DNA of 64,000 nt, from the NCBI GenBank assembly GCA_032717465.1, contig CM064655.1, positions 15,860,902 through 15,924,901 on the forward strand. Direction: 5' to 3'. The DNA is from Coenobita brevimanus. Taxonomy: Eukaryota > Arthropoda > Malacostraca > Decapoda > Coenobitidae. A program made the translations under genes and the position numbers. The first letter of the stretch is position 1. The number at the start of each line of letters is the position of its first letter. Shown one piece after another: positions 1 to 12,477 of the stretch. The notes beneath the pieces are model-generated. The model was not told the origin of the DNA. It ran no database searches and saw only the letters and a program-made list of their open reading frames with translations.

Positions 1-1190
1 GCAAGGTGTGGGCATGGGATAAACTTTCCACAGGCAACATCAACATTCATCCAAGGCTTTTCTTCACATGAACATGACCAATATATCCTCTTCATAACAT
101 GGCAAATGACTTGACTGTCTTCTATAGGGCTTAAAATTAACTGTCTCTCAGAATAAGCATGAAGACAATTTGTTACAGAATTCTCGACTTCTGTTGCTTA
201 CAGGTTTATCATACGATAGTAATTGATTTTACCTTTACATGCAAATGGCAACTGTAGTGTCTGATGCTTTGAATACTGGTGGGATGGCAGACTCCACTGT
301 GCAACTTGCAATGCTGAAAGGGCTAGGGTCTCTCTGAGCAAGATGTGGGAATTAGACTGGGCATGGGACAAACCTTCAGAAGTCAACACCAGCACAGCAC
401 CCACAGCTTTCCTTTCAAAAAAACATGAGCAACCTACTCTACCTACTATTACGATTTACATAACTACTAGATCTCAGTTTGAAAATACATCAATAATCTG
501 TTAATGCAATTAATTTGACAATAAGCACAAAGCCCAATTATTGGAACAATTCTGTCACAGTGATAGATAGCAAATTAGTTTTCTTATTACCAAAGCAAAC
601 TTCTAGAATTTACCTTACAGAAATGATACGCACAATATTTGATACTTCAATGATGGGAAGGCAAACTTCACTGTGCAACCTGCAATGCTGATATGACTAA
701 TATTTCCACGAGCAGAGTATGAACTTTGGGGAACGTTCAGCAGTTGACACGAACACGACATCCAGGGCCTTTCCTTCAAATAAACATGAGTGACATCCTA
801 TCCTACCTGATACCTCAATTTCAATATATGCACAAAGCCAATCTGTTGCAGTATTAGTCTTGTGTTGTTTACTGATCTCATTACAGTACCCAACTAATCA
901 TAGAATTTACCTTGCACAAATGAAAACTGCAGACTCTGCAGCTTCATATACACAGGACAGACTCATAGATTAACTTGCAATGATGATACGGCTCATTTCT
1001 TTGAAGAACATTGGGCACAGTTAGAGCCTTTATCAGTCAAACATTATCAACATATCCTATCCAATACTAGGCTCAACTTCACTATATTGTACATTTACAA
1101 TATGATTTTAACTATGTCTGACCTTCAGAAAATATAGAATGCCAATCTGTCAAAAGATTTTCTACTTTTATTGCTTACTGCTTTATAAAA
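1..1190 (-). repeat. Exon-like repeat units, diverged part of the array
   Basis: Three minus-strand units can be placed at about 233-442, 614-806 and 911-1060. Each starts (high coordinate) after an AG in a sequence like TAGGTAGGATAGG and ends (low coordinate) at AAG followed by GTAAA, so the edges look like a 3' and a 5' splice site. Internal text resembles TTTATTTGAAAGGAAAGG followed by GCATTGCAAGTTGCACA. Unit 233-442 is open through its whole length in one frame; unit 614-806 has a stop. There is no clear polypyrimidine tract before the acceptors. Either a decaying tandem exon family or a noncoding repeat could explain this. Confidence 0.5.
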
Positions 1191-2483
1191 CGACATTAAA
1201 GTAACAATTTACCTTCAACAAATTAGTGGTGGATGCTTCTCAATCATGGGGGGGGGGGGGGGTAGAGACTTCGGTGTGTGACTTGCAATGCTGATAAAAC
1301 TTTGGTCTCTCTGATCAAGACGTGGACACGGTTCAAACCCTCGCCAGTTGACCTCAATAAGACATCCTTTATCTTTCAAATAAACACAAGCGACCTATCC
1401 TACCTACTACTACGTTCTGAATGAATTAACTCCCCTAATTTCAAATTAGAATATGTGCAGAGCCAAATTGCTGAAGTACAATAATTTCATATTGTTCAGC
1501 TTACACTGCTTCATAATTACCACTCAAGAGTAGAACAACAGAATTTATCGTGATGAAAACTGCTAATGTTTATCATAATGATGGTAATGCAAACAATAAC
1601 GTGCATCTTCCAATGCTGATAGGAATATGGAACCTTTAGCAGTCGATACTTTGGGATTTTCCCTCAAATGTAAGCATCTTTCCTAATTACTACTGGCCCA
1701 TTAATTACTCAAATTAATGTTATGTACAAGGCCAATCTGTTCAAGTACAGTATTTCAATCTTACTGATGGTTACTTTTTTACCAAAATAAATTGAGGTAC
1801 TATAATTTACCTTAAACTGAAAACTGCAGTGTCTGATGCATCTTACAATGATGAGAGTAGACTTCAGTGTGCAACTTGTAATGCTGCTATGACTAAGATT
1901 TCGCCGAAATAGATGTGGGAGGACCCTTCAGCAGCTGACATCACGACATCCAGGCCTTTTCTTTTGAATAAATATGAGCAGCCTAACCTACCTACAAGAG
2001 TACTAGGTCTTCCAGGACTTCACTATCCTGATTTCAAAATATGTACAAAGCCAATTAGTTCCTGAGACAGAGTCAATAGTCCTTTACTGAGAAACCTGTG
2101 TGAAAAGATCATTCAATACCTCAAAACCCTGGTGCAGAAGTTAGAGATGAATCCAGAAAAGTGTAGGCATAGTGACAAAAGATTCAACCGTGACATCTAG
2201 GTTACAGCAGAGATCAACAGGTCAACCACTATATATATCCTTGAGTACAAAAATGAAGAACCCTCCCTTTCTACCTCTTAACTGACTGCAAGTTTTACAC
2301 TCACAAAAATATGCTAATCAGATTTTTACAAATGAACAAATACCAAGTGAAAACAGAATCTATTTAAACAGAAGATATAGATTCATACTTCCAAACAAGC
2401 TTTTGACTATGACATTCATAGTACTGTACACACAAAGCCAAGTTCTCGAACAATTTCCTATTTTTGTTTACTGCTCTATCAAA
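1191..2483 (-). repeat. Higher-order repeat copy 1 (~1.29 kb)
   Basis: First of three tandem copies, anchored on a sequence like TGACATTAAAGTAACA. It contains four exon-like subunits, with the clearest edges at 1213-1403, 1811-1991 and 2120-2274. The subunit near 1551-1690 has lost the donor GT (ATAAAT instead of GTAAAT). A 15-base G run lies at 1248-1262. The frame that is open in the copy-3 unit 3794-3978 meets stops here, so this copy is not obviously coding. Confidence 0.65.
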
Positions 2484-3771
2484 TGACATTAAAGTAACAG
2501 TTTACCTTAGACATAAATGTTGGCTGCTCCTTCAAAATATAGGAGGGTAGACTTCGGTGTGTGACTTGCAATGCTGATATGACTTTGGTCTCTCTGATCA
2601 AGATGTGGACATGGTTTGAACCCTCGCCAGTTGACCTCAACAAGACATCCTTTATCTTTCAAATAAACATAAGCGACCTATCCTACCTACTACTAGGTTT
2701 TGAATTAATTAACTCCCCTAATATCACATCAGAATATGTGCAGAGCCAATTTGCTGAAGTACAATAATTTCATATTGTTCAGTTTACACTGCTTCGTTAT
2801 TACCACTCGAGCAGAACAACAGAATTGATCTTGTAATGAAAACTGCTAATGTTTCTCATAATGACGGTAATGCAAACAATAACGTGCATCTTCCAATGCT
2901 GATAGGAATATGGTCTTTTTGAGCACAGCTTGACAGGAACCTTTAGCAGTTGATATTTTGGGATTTTCCCTCAAATATAAGCATCTTTCCTAATTACTAC
3001 TGGCCCATTAATTACTCAAATTCATGTTATGTACAAGGCCAATCTGTTCAAGTACTTCAATCTCAGGGATGTATAGTTTCTTTTTACCAAAATAAAGTGA
3101 AGTACTATAATTTACCTTAAACTGAAAACTGCAGTGTCTGATGCATCTTACGATGATGAGGGTAGACCAGTGTGCAACTTGTAACGCTGCTATGACTAAG
3201 ATTTAACCGAAATTGATATGGGAGGACCCTTCAGCAGCTGACATCACGACATCCAAGCCTTTTCTTCTGAATAAATATGAGCAGCCTAACCTACCTACAA
3301 GAGTACTAGGTCTTCCAGGACTTCACTGTCCTGATTTCAAAATATGTACAAAGCAAATTAGTTCCTGAGACAAAGTCAGAATAGTACTTTAGAGAAACCA
3401 GTGTGAAAAAATTATTCGATATCTCAAAACCCTGGTGCAGAAGTTAAGAGCTGAATCCAGAAAAGTGTAGGCATAGTGACAAAAGATTCAACTGTGACAT
3501 CTATGTTACAGTAGAGATCAACAGGTCAACCACAATATATATCCTTGAATACAAAAATGAAGAACCTTCCCTTGCTACCAGACTGATTGCAAGTTTTACA
3601 CTCACAAAAAATATGTTAATCATATTTTTAAAAATGAACACATACCAAGTGAAAATAGAATCTATCTTAACATAAGATATAGATTCATACTTCTAAACAA
3701 GGTTTTAACTATGACAAAGTACAAAGCCTAGTTCTCGAACAATTTCCTGTTTTTGTTTACTGCTCTAAAAA
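2484..3771 (-). repeat. Higher-order repeat copy 2 (~1.29 kb)
   Basis: Second tandem copy, with the same four subunits in the same order as copy 1 and only scattered mismatches by eye (for example 1620-1700 against 2905-2990). Exon-like units with intact AAG|GTAAA edges lie at 2506-2686 and 3116-3294. The donors of the second and fourth subunits are mutated (near 2823 and 3419). A small fifth segment near 3645-3690 has a TTG|GTATGTG edge that recurs in the other copies. Confidence 0.65.
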
Positions 3772-3793
3772 TGACATTAATGTAACAGTTTAC

Positions 3794-3978
3794 CTTAGAC
3801 ATAAATATGTGTTGGATGCTCCTTCTAATTATGGGAGGGCAGACTTCAGTGTGACTTGCAATGTTGATATGACTTTGGTCTCTCAGAAAGATGTGGGCAC
3901 AGCACGAACCCTCACTAGTTGACCTCAACACGACATCCATGGCTTTTCTTTCAAACAAACATAAGCGACCTGCCTTAC
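3794..3978 (-). other. Exon-like unit, fully open in one frame
   Basis: Read on the minus strand this unit starts just after AG (GTAAGGCAGG...) and ends at TCTAAG followed by GTAAAC. One frame is open throughout. It encodes a 61-residue peptide with a short CLFERK-like segment that is also seen in the units at 233-442 and 4405-4591. The peptide has several Cys and His residues but no recognised domain. Whether it is ever spliced cannot be told from sequence. Confidence 0.4.
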
Positions 3979-4404
3979 CTACTATTAGGTTTTTAAATGA
4001 ATTAACTCCCCTAACTTCAAATTACAGTTTGTGCAAAGCCAATTCACTGCAGTACAATAATACTCTTTTGTTTACTACTTTGTTACTACAGCTCTACAAA
4101 TAAACATCTGAATTTACCTTATTGTAATGAAAACTTCTGATGTTTTTCATAATGATGGTAATGCAAATGGCAATGTGTAACTTCCAGAGCTGGGAAATGG
4201 CTTGCCTGATCACAGTCTGATATGGAGAACCTTCAGCAGTTGACATCTTGGAATTTTCATTTAATATGAGCAACATTCCAACTTACTACTGACCTATAAA
4301 TTCTTAAATTCAAGTTACGTACAAAGCTAATCTGTTCAACTATTCTAATCTGTGATTCTTACTGCTTTCTTTTTACCAAAGCAAAGTGGAGTACTGTAAT
4401 TTAC

Positions 4405-4591
4405 CTTAAACCGAAAACTGCAGCGTCTGATGCTTCTTATCACGATGAGGGCAGATTTCTGTGTGCAATTTCTAATGTTGCTATGACTATGATTTCGCTG
4501 AAATAGATGTGGACGTGGGAGAACTCTTCAGCGGTCGACATCACGACATCCACGCCTTTTCTTTCAAATAAACATGAGCAACCTAACCTAC
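4405..4591 (-). other. Exon-like unit with partial open frame
   Basis: Minus-strand unit bounded by GGTAG|GTAGGTTAGG and TTTAAG|GTAAAT. The frame shared with 3794-3978 is open for about 46 codons and then meets TGA, so as a coding exon it would be terminal or broken. It is close in sequence to units 1811-1991 and 3116-3294. Confidence 0.4.
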
Positions 4592-4960
4592 CTACCACAC
4601 TACTTGCTATTCTGACTTCAAAATATGTAAGCCAATTCATTTTCAAGAAAAAGTCAGAAGAAAATTATTTTACAGCAACACCAGCGTGAAAAGACTATTC
4701 GATACCTCAAAACCCTGGTCCAGAAGATGCAGAGCTAATTCCAGATAAGTGTAGGCATACTGACAAAGATTCAACTATGACATCTAAGTTACAGCAGAGA
4801 GCAACAGGACAACCAACATATTTCCTTGCAAATAAATATCAAGCACCTTCCCTTCCTACCAATTAACTGACTGCAAGGTTCACACTCAAAAAAAGTGCTA
4901 ATAAAATTTTCAAAAGAACACATACCAAGAGGAAACAGAATCTGTCTTTACATAAAATAT

Positions 4961-6566
4961 TGTAAAGATCTAAGAAAAAGCTCAAATTAATGCCAATGAC
5001 TTCACCTGTTGTTTGCTAGCCCTCCAATGCTCCACATGACCCCCAGACACTTCCCCCACATGACCGGTGGAGGATAGACGAAACTAGATCAGCAGCGATC
5101 ACCGAAACGTACCTTGGGAAGAAATGTTATCTGCCCTATCTACACACACACACACAACTAGCAATATAAGAATTTCATTTTACTTCCATACTTGACTATC
5201 AGATTCCGCTGATCGAGATTCTTGTAGAGTGATTATAACTTTATCACTTATTACTGTGTGTTTCACCTTACAGAAGCTGCATTGGTGGCAAGTCCACCAC
5301 ACAAGTAATGATGTTCCTCACAAATGACTCACTGACGATTAATGATGAAATTTTGCTGCACGAAGTGGTTTACTGGAGTACCAAGGACCTCTGCCTGGGA
5401 AATCCTGGGCTTTACCTTGCAAGTAAAGGTTACGAACGTACCATGTCCTAAGTTATCGAATATGTGCAATTTTTTAAAGGGATGCAACTGACTCCTTAGT
5501 AGAAGCATTTGAGGCTCTCATGGACTGCCTTATACTAGAAGAAAAAAAAAAGAATGCCATACAACACCTTGCATGACAGCAAGGAGAGATTATGTACCTA
5601 TTAATCCAATCATAAAAACTTTTATACATCTGTAGTCTATGAAACTACATTTCCATAGTGACAGGTTGCTACTTGGACAATACCAAAGCCCCCCCCCTCC
5701 CATTCTCATATCCTAAATTTCCCTATACAAAATAAGAACTCTTGCATCTTAGCTGAAGCTGGATAGAAACTACTACTAATTACATTTACATTTGTACTGC
5801 GCTTGTAAGGAATGAACCATGTAGATTTACCTTACATAGAATTCAATGCTGCAGGGCTGAAAGCGTAAAACGGTAGTATGGTAGGGACATCTGACCGTGA
5901 TCGTTCCAACAAAGTAAGGCAAGGCATCTCAATGCTGGGAGGGTGTGTCAGGTCTCGACAGGTACTGGACATCATTCCCTTGCAAATAAAATATAATCCT
6001 ACCCTTCCTACCACTAATATTATATGCTACATGACACTGTATACTAAACTAAATAGGTATGCCCAAATCTAATCTCAAAAGGTACACATACCAAGTTTTA
6101 CCCAAATCTTATCTTGCCTTCTAATGGCTTCTACATAATACAGGAGACTCAATAATCACAGCCAGAACTAAAGGAAGTGAACAGTGTGGTGGATACTTAG
6201 GTCTCTTTGCCTTCAGAGGGCTTCATTCTCCTACAGTTGACCCTCCAATCAAATCCCAAAGACCTCTCAAAGGATGCAGTACACAGGAACAGTGGGAATG
6301 ACAATGCAAGTCTGGAAGGATGGTTGAGGTGTCTTGCCTTGGTGTTGCTTCAGAACACAGTGGATGAAAGGCGACACTAATATGGCATAAGTTGTGGCCC
6401 GACAGCTTTCCTCTCCAGTATGCCACATCTCGTAGTGTAATCCTTCTCCCACATAAGTTGTGGATGGATGAGATGATCAGCAGTGTTATGCCACGACATG
6501 CCTTTAAGATGGGAAGAACAGTAATCTGCCCTACCTGAACCCTAGTCATGAACTCTCATAAAAAAG
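4961..6566. other. Gap with a few more exon-like units
   Basis: No gene was recognised. Donor-like edges on the minus strand occur near 5113 (CCCAAG|GTACGT), 5267 (TGTAAG|GTGAAA), 5414 (TGCAAG|GTAAAG) and 5831 (TGTAAG|GTAAAT). An acceptor-like edge precedes the unit 5831-6007/6013. Another acceptor-like edge (CAG|GTAGGGCAG) is near 6535. A short (AC) tract lies near 5142-5156. The order and strand match the array to the left. Confidence 0.4.
5831..6013 (-). other. Exon-like unit
   Basis: Bounded on the minus strand by TTAGTGGTAG|GAAGGGTAGG (two possible acceptors) and ATGTAAG|GTAAATC. One frame is open from the acceptor until a TAA that overlaps the donor. The frame differs by one base from that of unit 3794-3978, which argues that nucleotide edges rather than protein are what the family shares. 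Confidence 0.4.
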
Positions 6567-7401
6567 TACAGTACATCCCCACAGTACGCGAGTTCCAAGT
6601 ACGCAATCCCCCTTGTACAAGAGGACCTTTTTTTTTTTGTTTGTTTGTTTCAGTGTATTGTTTATTAGTACGCGAATTGAACTCCTTGTAAGCGAGACAG
6701 GCAGCGAAGAGTGGCCCAAATCCGGGGTTACCCCAAGTAAACGACATTGCCCCCCCCCCCCCAAGAAGTGATAAGTAAAGGTCTCTCTATCTATCTAGCT
6801 ATTGCTAGACGCCATAATCCCATAAGAGGTGGCCATTTGACTTTGAGTTATTGGTTCTATGGGGAGGGGCACTAACCCTCCACCAACCCACTTGCTGACA
6901 CGTAGAGAACACATATGGGTTGCTCATATGGTTACCACCCAGCATTGTAAATGGTTTCTTGGCTTACAGGAAACCATTTGGCTTGTCAGTCAATATAAAG
7001 CCACCTGTAAAGGAAAGAAGAGCAATAAGAAGTGACAGGAAAGATGGGAGATATAGGAACAGAGGAGGGTAGGCACAGAAAGAGAATAATAAAGGCTAAG
7101 GAAGAAGTAGGCAGCACTACATCAAGTGAGTGGATGATGGTGGCCACCATCTACCACCAATGATTTACCTAGTAAAGCCATGATCTTGTAGGTTTACTTC
7201 ATCTAAGGTAATATGTCTTAGTTTCCCTGTATAGTACAATACTGTACTTAGATCTGAAAGGCGTCTCAGGGGTTGCCCATGAAGGGGGGTGCCGCCCATA
7301 TGTAATTTTTCCCATAAGTTTGTGTATTCACAGTACACGAATTCCTAGTACGCGATGTCCTCTGCCGCCCATATAGGCGCATATTAGGGGGATGTACGGT
7401 A
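6567..7401. mobile_element. MITE with terminal inverted repeats
   Basis: The left end TACAGTACATCCCC and the right end GGGGATGTACGGTA are inverted repeats with one mismatch. Subterminal blocks around GTACGCGAATT also occur in inverted form near both ends (6590-6680 and 7330-7365). No transposase is present. A second, LINE-derived element is inserted inside (about 6778-7015). The element lies within the exon-like array. Confidence 0.65.
6778..7015 (-). mobile_element. Short element joining a LINE 5' UTR to the LINE 3' end
   Basis: On the minus strand the first ~150 bases match the leader of the LINE at 56660-60545: both contain CATTTACAA(C/T)GCTGGGTGGT and, further on, AGTGCCCCTCC. The last ~60 bases match the 3' end of the antisense copy at 58660-59291 (GGGATTA-GGCGTC block followed by a (TAGA)n tail). 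The whole coding part between is missing. This is what an internally deleted, non-autonomous derivative of that LINE family would look like. Confidence 0.6.
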
Positions 7402-7884
7402 TATGAAATGTCATGTCAGTTAATGATATGATTTTATACAGTTCTGCAGTAAGACAGATTTCACTGCTTAATACTATATTTATCATACTGTAGCACAGAT
7501 CTCAAGAGGAACAGAGCAACCATAGAATTCCTTGGCAAAGAAAAATTAAATACCTAGCCCTCCCTACCAATACACCAACTGTGGGGCACTAAAGCAGTGC
7601 GACATAATACTGAATCAGTGGTCATTTACCGAATCGGCACTTTTAATAGAAAAACACAATTTTTATCACCACAGGTTTATATACACCTACTAGTCTGAGG
7701 CCCAGTCAAACACTTGTGCTTTATTCAACAATTAATAAAAAAATCAAGATTCAGAGCAAAAATGTGCTAAAGTTAGCAGGTACTTCATTTAGATCACCAA
7801 CATGCCTTGACAGACTACTTTTTGCATAGATACTGGTATTGATTTACAGCACAAATAAATGTATTTGCATGTTAAGTCAATCAA

Positions 7885-8600
7885 CCAGATCTCCTTTCCC
7901 ACCTTAGGGCAGGGTGATGAGTTGCAGTGTCCAGATAGCCAAAGTTTGCCCAATTCAGTGGACCATGCTTCCATTAAATCATCCTTCATGCCCACAGAAT
8001 CCTGGCTCCATTGACGGGCCAAAAGGTTTCTACCACATACTCTAGCTTCACATATACCTATTCAATAGAACCAATCAGAATGCTGTCACAATAAGAAGGG
8101 GTGCCAAATCCCTGGTCATACACTTCTCTGCACAAAATTCATCTAGCCAGCTTGATCTCTTGCCAGTCCATTAGCCTCAACAACTTCCATACCTCTCTTC
8201 CTTACACACTCATATCTCTCCACCTTCTTGGCATACCTCGCCCTCCACCCTCCTTCAAATTCACTCAAATATACCTTTTTCACCTCTCTCTCGTCATCCA
8301 ATCTCTCCACATGACCATACCATCTCAGTACTCTCTTTTCGATTCTGGTGTCCACAGATTTCCTCACTCTGCACATATCACGAATCACATTATTCCGTAT
8401 CCTATCCACACTCCGTACAGTCCTCAACAGTCCCATCTCCAATGCTCTTACTCTTTTCATCTTCATGCCACACCATAGTCTCACACCCATATGTTAAGTT
8501 GGTGCTATCACTCCATGTGAGCCAAATGCTGCTGCACCACTAAAGCCTGTTTCTTATCAAGGCATTCATAGCATCAGTTACTTTCCTTCCTTGTATTAAA
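7885..8600 (-). mobile_element. 5'-truncated LINE fragment inside TIR element
   Basis: Minus-strand 3' part of a non-LTR retrotransposon of the same family as 55163-56240. Both share the 3' block containing CCCACC-TAGGGCAG and the C-terminal RT coding region. It sits inside the TIR element copy 1, which shows it arrived later. Confidence 0.65.
8143..8490 (-). pseudogene. LINE reverse transcriptase, C-terminal remnant
   Basis: A ~115-residue open frame with the motif LRWYGHVERLDDE, typical of the region after the RT thumb in several LINE clades. It is preceded by a segment (RLWCGMKMKRVRALEM) that matches the paralogue at 55541-55786. The RT catalytic boxes and the endonuclease are absent, so this is a dead 5'-truncated copy. 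Clade assignment is not possible from this piece alone. Confidence 0.7.
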
Positions 8601-9960
8601 TTAATATATATACAAACTACAAGTTTGTCAAGGCAAGCTGTTGTGCTACAGGTGAAACACTTCCACTAACTTTAGCTTGTTTCCACTCTGAATTCAGATC
8701 ATTTATGAAGTTAAACACAAAATTTTGACTAGATTTCAGATAATTAGGTGGATGAACCTATAGTAATAAAATACTTCCAATGAAAAGTGCCAATACGGTG
8801 ATGACTTGGTAAATGACCACCGATTAGGTACATTGTTGCATATCTACAAGTCACAGATCGTGTATGAACTCAAAACGTGAATAGCCTTGCCTTCAGATAC
8901 AGGGTGTTACGCAGATCAACCAACACTGCATAAAGGGCATCGATGGACAGAACATGGTGAGGCCAAAGAGCAGTTCCAATGCTTGTTCATATAATGTATA
9001 ATACTCTCACAGGCGAAACCAATGATGATCACGACTCCTACAACTTCCAGTGATGCACCAGGAAAACCTTGAAATGAAAAGAAATGCAAATTGCCCTACC
9101 TAAATGCTGTCATAACAGAACTGAACATTTTATTTAGCAACTCATGCATCACTGCATTAAATATTTGTGTACAGCATATTATAATTTTTTCCCCAAGAGG
9201 GTACTGATGCTAAGTTCAACAGAAGTCTATCAGAACTTTAAACTAGTTAAATTTTTTTACCCGTGTGTTGAAGCGCTGCAAACTTATGTGGCTAAGCAAA
9301 AGATTTTCTTGAGGTAATAATGACGAACTGGGTGACTGCAGTATAGCAGAAGGGATAGCAGTCAGAATTTTTTCTTCATGCTTCGAGTTATAAATACGCC
9401 CCGAAGTTATGAAATTTTCCCTACTGCTCCAAAGCTTTGAATGCACAAGGAAAGTCCTTACCCCAACATCAGTTGCAATCCCTGGCAATATCTATGTAAA
9501 AAGGGAATCTTCCCCTCTACTTTCACATAAAATATCCAAAAAAAGCGTACAGTAATAATTTCTCTCACGTTGTTTCAATACTTGTTCTAAATCTAGCTTT
9601 TCTCTATTTTGAACTTTCTGGATGCTGAAAAAATAATGGTCCTCAAGAGCTCATTTTAGTAATGCACAAGTCAGTTGTATGCACTTTTCTACAAACTTTC
9701 ATCCCTTGCAAAAAGTTAAGGACCTTCTTTGTACACATCTAGACCGAACCTGCAGTTACCCAATTCCTTCCTAAAATCAACAGTGTTGTCTTTCTGATTC
9801 CTACACAGGCATGTTATTTATAGTATTGACAGATACATACTACAAATGTACCCTTAAAGCACTACAGGCTGATCCTAAGTTTAACCCGAGGATTGCCAAT
9901 ACGACAAGATGAAGTTATATAAGCTTGAGAACCACAAATTATACAGACTGTTAATGTTAC

Positions 9961-10217
9961 CTTGCCCACTGACATTTTTCAGTACTATGTAGAGGCGAAC
10001 TTCTTTGGGGATAATGAAGGACGTAGGAAGACACAGTCAGTACAAACGCGGGGTGGGACAGGGTTGATAGGGATGTTTCACGCTGCAGAGACGACTTCAT
10101 TGAGAAGATTCCCTCAAAGACGCAGTTCGCAGAAGGCAGTCCCCCCCCAGATTTATTTTCCTTTTCAACCATCTGCACGACCCCAGGACAGCCTTTCTGA
10201 TGGAAGAGCTCCTTATC
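9961..10217 (-). other. Exon-like unit, open in one frame
   Basis: Bounded on the minus strand by CTGTAGGTAG|GATAAGG and GGGCAAG|GTAACA. With this acceptor one frame is open for 85 codons up to the donor. The peptide is Ser-rich and matches no family I know. The plus strand is also open over much of the same stretch, so the open frame alone is weak evidence of coding. Confidence 0.35.
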
Positions 10218-12477
10218 CTACCTACAGCCAGTTTTTCACCAAGTGGTGCTTCAATTTCCTTCAAATTTGCCAATTAAGTTTCCAATCACTTCCACCTTTA
10301 TCCAGATACTAATGGCAATGAACTCTAGTAGTCAGGATGACAAAATCCTGAACTTTGTGAACAGAAATCATCCACTTCCATAACTTGCCTTACTCTGAAT
10401 AAAATTCCTTATTCTACCCTTATCTATTGTTCTAAACATGCCTTGCCCTAACTTGAATAGTCAAAGTTCCTTATTCCACCCTTATCTACTGTCCTACACA
10501 TTTTGGCAATGTTCCGAACTCTGTAAGATCGTAGCCAAGGTCCCATCCGACAATGAGTAGGGGTACTGTAGCTGCTCAATGTTAAAGAAATAAAACTACT
10601 GTACTTGGATTACCTTGCACAACTTACAGCAACAGCAGCTTTAGACCAGTGGGCAGGAATATAAAATGAAGTCTAACGTGGGCAGCATCACATCTGACTA
10701 CCACAAGTTGAAAACGCTGCTCCCATCAGCGACTTTCTGCTCAGTGCAGGACGTGTGTTCATCTGTGGGACCTTACAGCACCTGCTCCCAACAGAGGCCT
10801 TTCAGCAGGAGTCCAGGGCACCTTTGCATATAAAAATCACTGTTCAACTTTCCCAACCCTACACTGACTGGGAGATATTAAATCCTCAAAAAACTGAAGA
10901 ACAATCATAAAACAATCCTGATTGGAAACATTGTCAACTGCAGCACTAGGAAAGAGTACATTAACATGCACATTTTATATTATGGCAAATTGCTACCATT
11001 ACCAATTTACACTACAGGTTACCTTGGCACATTACTGTACTAAAGTATGAAGTCCTGTCAGATGACGAAGTGCATGTGGTGTAGAGATGGTGCATATTCA
11101 GATGAATGGATGGTCTGCCTTGACTCGATTCAGTGTAACGCCAATGACCCAACACGCATCCTTCTTAACACACATCAAAGGAGGGGTAGGAGAGACTTAG
11201 AAGATACCAAGGAACAGCAGATGGGATGGTAGGACAGCCTGTCTACAGCTTCCCATGACAGGCAAATCCCAGGGGTATGATGACTTTCATATGACTTGGA
11301 ATTTGGGTCTACAAGATTTCCAACAACAATCACTGTGCTGCTCCAAGGTTATGTATCTACAGAAGAATGCTGAAATAACTCCTACCTAACCAATTTTAGA
11401 GCCTTTATATTTTTAGCATAAAGCTTGGTTTTTAACAATGTTGAAATTCATCAGGCTGTCACCTCAAACTAAATTTTATCTCGGCAAAAATCCATTTGTT
11501 AAATATTACTTATCTGGTCATTTATGGTATGTAAGCTGTCACCCAGTCAATATTACAGTATACTACTTTCAACAGACCTTATTTCTGAGCCTGAAGGCTG
11601 TCATTTCAGTGGGCAGGATCACCAAGGATGCAACTGGAGATCCACTGTGTGTGGCAATCGGGACTTACACGACTCGGTGCTAATTTTAAACATATTTCTT
11701 CAAGGCAGAGGATCTGGAGAAGCACCACCACCAGACCATCCAAGGCTTTCCTTTCAAATAAATATGAGAAACCTACCCTATCCACAACAAAAGTTTGACA
11801 ATAAGAAGGTATTCAGCAAGCAATTGATGGCATAATGCTGCAGTGTTACAATACCTGCATAATGAAACTATGAACTGATTAAGATAATGTTCCATTGCAG
11901 AAATAGTGGATGCTAGTACACTTAGCTAGTACAGTATTATACAACTGAATGGCTGAAATTTTTTTTAGTTTTCGCTGGCTAACTGGACAACTCCTGTATA
12001 CAGGTATCATATTGACAACAGCAGTTTTAAATGGTCAGTTTCCTGGGATGCTGTGACCAATGTCAGCACAACATGTATGAATACAAGCTTTTTAATTAAA
12101 CCAACATATACCTGTGATGTGGCAAAGCAAGGTTAACCAGGTACTGAATCGACAGCTATGGCAGCCAAATAAGCTTAACTTTGCATTCCTGTAGTGTCCA
12201 GAAGTGTAATTATCAATAAGCTGCATTCCTGTGCAAACAGTTGCAGCATGAATGAAACTTATGATACAACACTGGCACTGCTGTAACATGCCCTTGCATC
12301 AGGTGTCTCATTCCACTTTCTTAATACTGTACTATCATCACTTCATTAATATACACTACACAGGTATTTCAGTACCTAAAAATTACTTTGTCTAAGTACA
12401 GAAGTCCTTACCTATACTTAAAAGCACAAAAACTAGCGTTTAAGAACTATCACTTTCTGCTGTACAGCAAGATGTAA

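Larger units (their letters stand above)
3772..4960 (-). repeat. Higher-order repeat copy 3 (~1.2 kb, more diverged)
   Basis: Third tandem copy, keeping the four-subunit order. Donor-like AAG|GTAAA edges lie at 3794, 4118 and 4405, and GAG|GTATC at 4706; acceptor-like edges are near 3978, 4284, 4591 and 4857. Unit 3794-3978 is open in one frame across all 185 bases (two leftover bases plus 61 codons). It is the best coding candidate of the family. No known domain was recognised in it. Confidence 0.6.
7605..8835. mobile_element. TIR element (copy 1), split by a LINE
   Basis: The left part (7605-7884) and right part (8600-8835) are inverted repeats near the ends: TCATTTACC...GGCACTTTT on the left and AAAAGTGCC...GGTAAATGA on the right. 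The same family is present at 53743-54165 without the LINE, which gives an approximate empty site around ATTTGCATGTT. No transposase was seen, so it is non-autonomous. Its superfamily was not recognised. Confidence 0.6.

Noticed and set aside
8101..8478. Plus-strand Ser/Leu/His-rich ORF of 125 codons
   Set aside because: Antisense shadow of the LINE RT remnant at 8143-8490.
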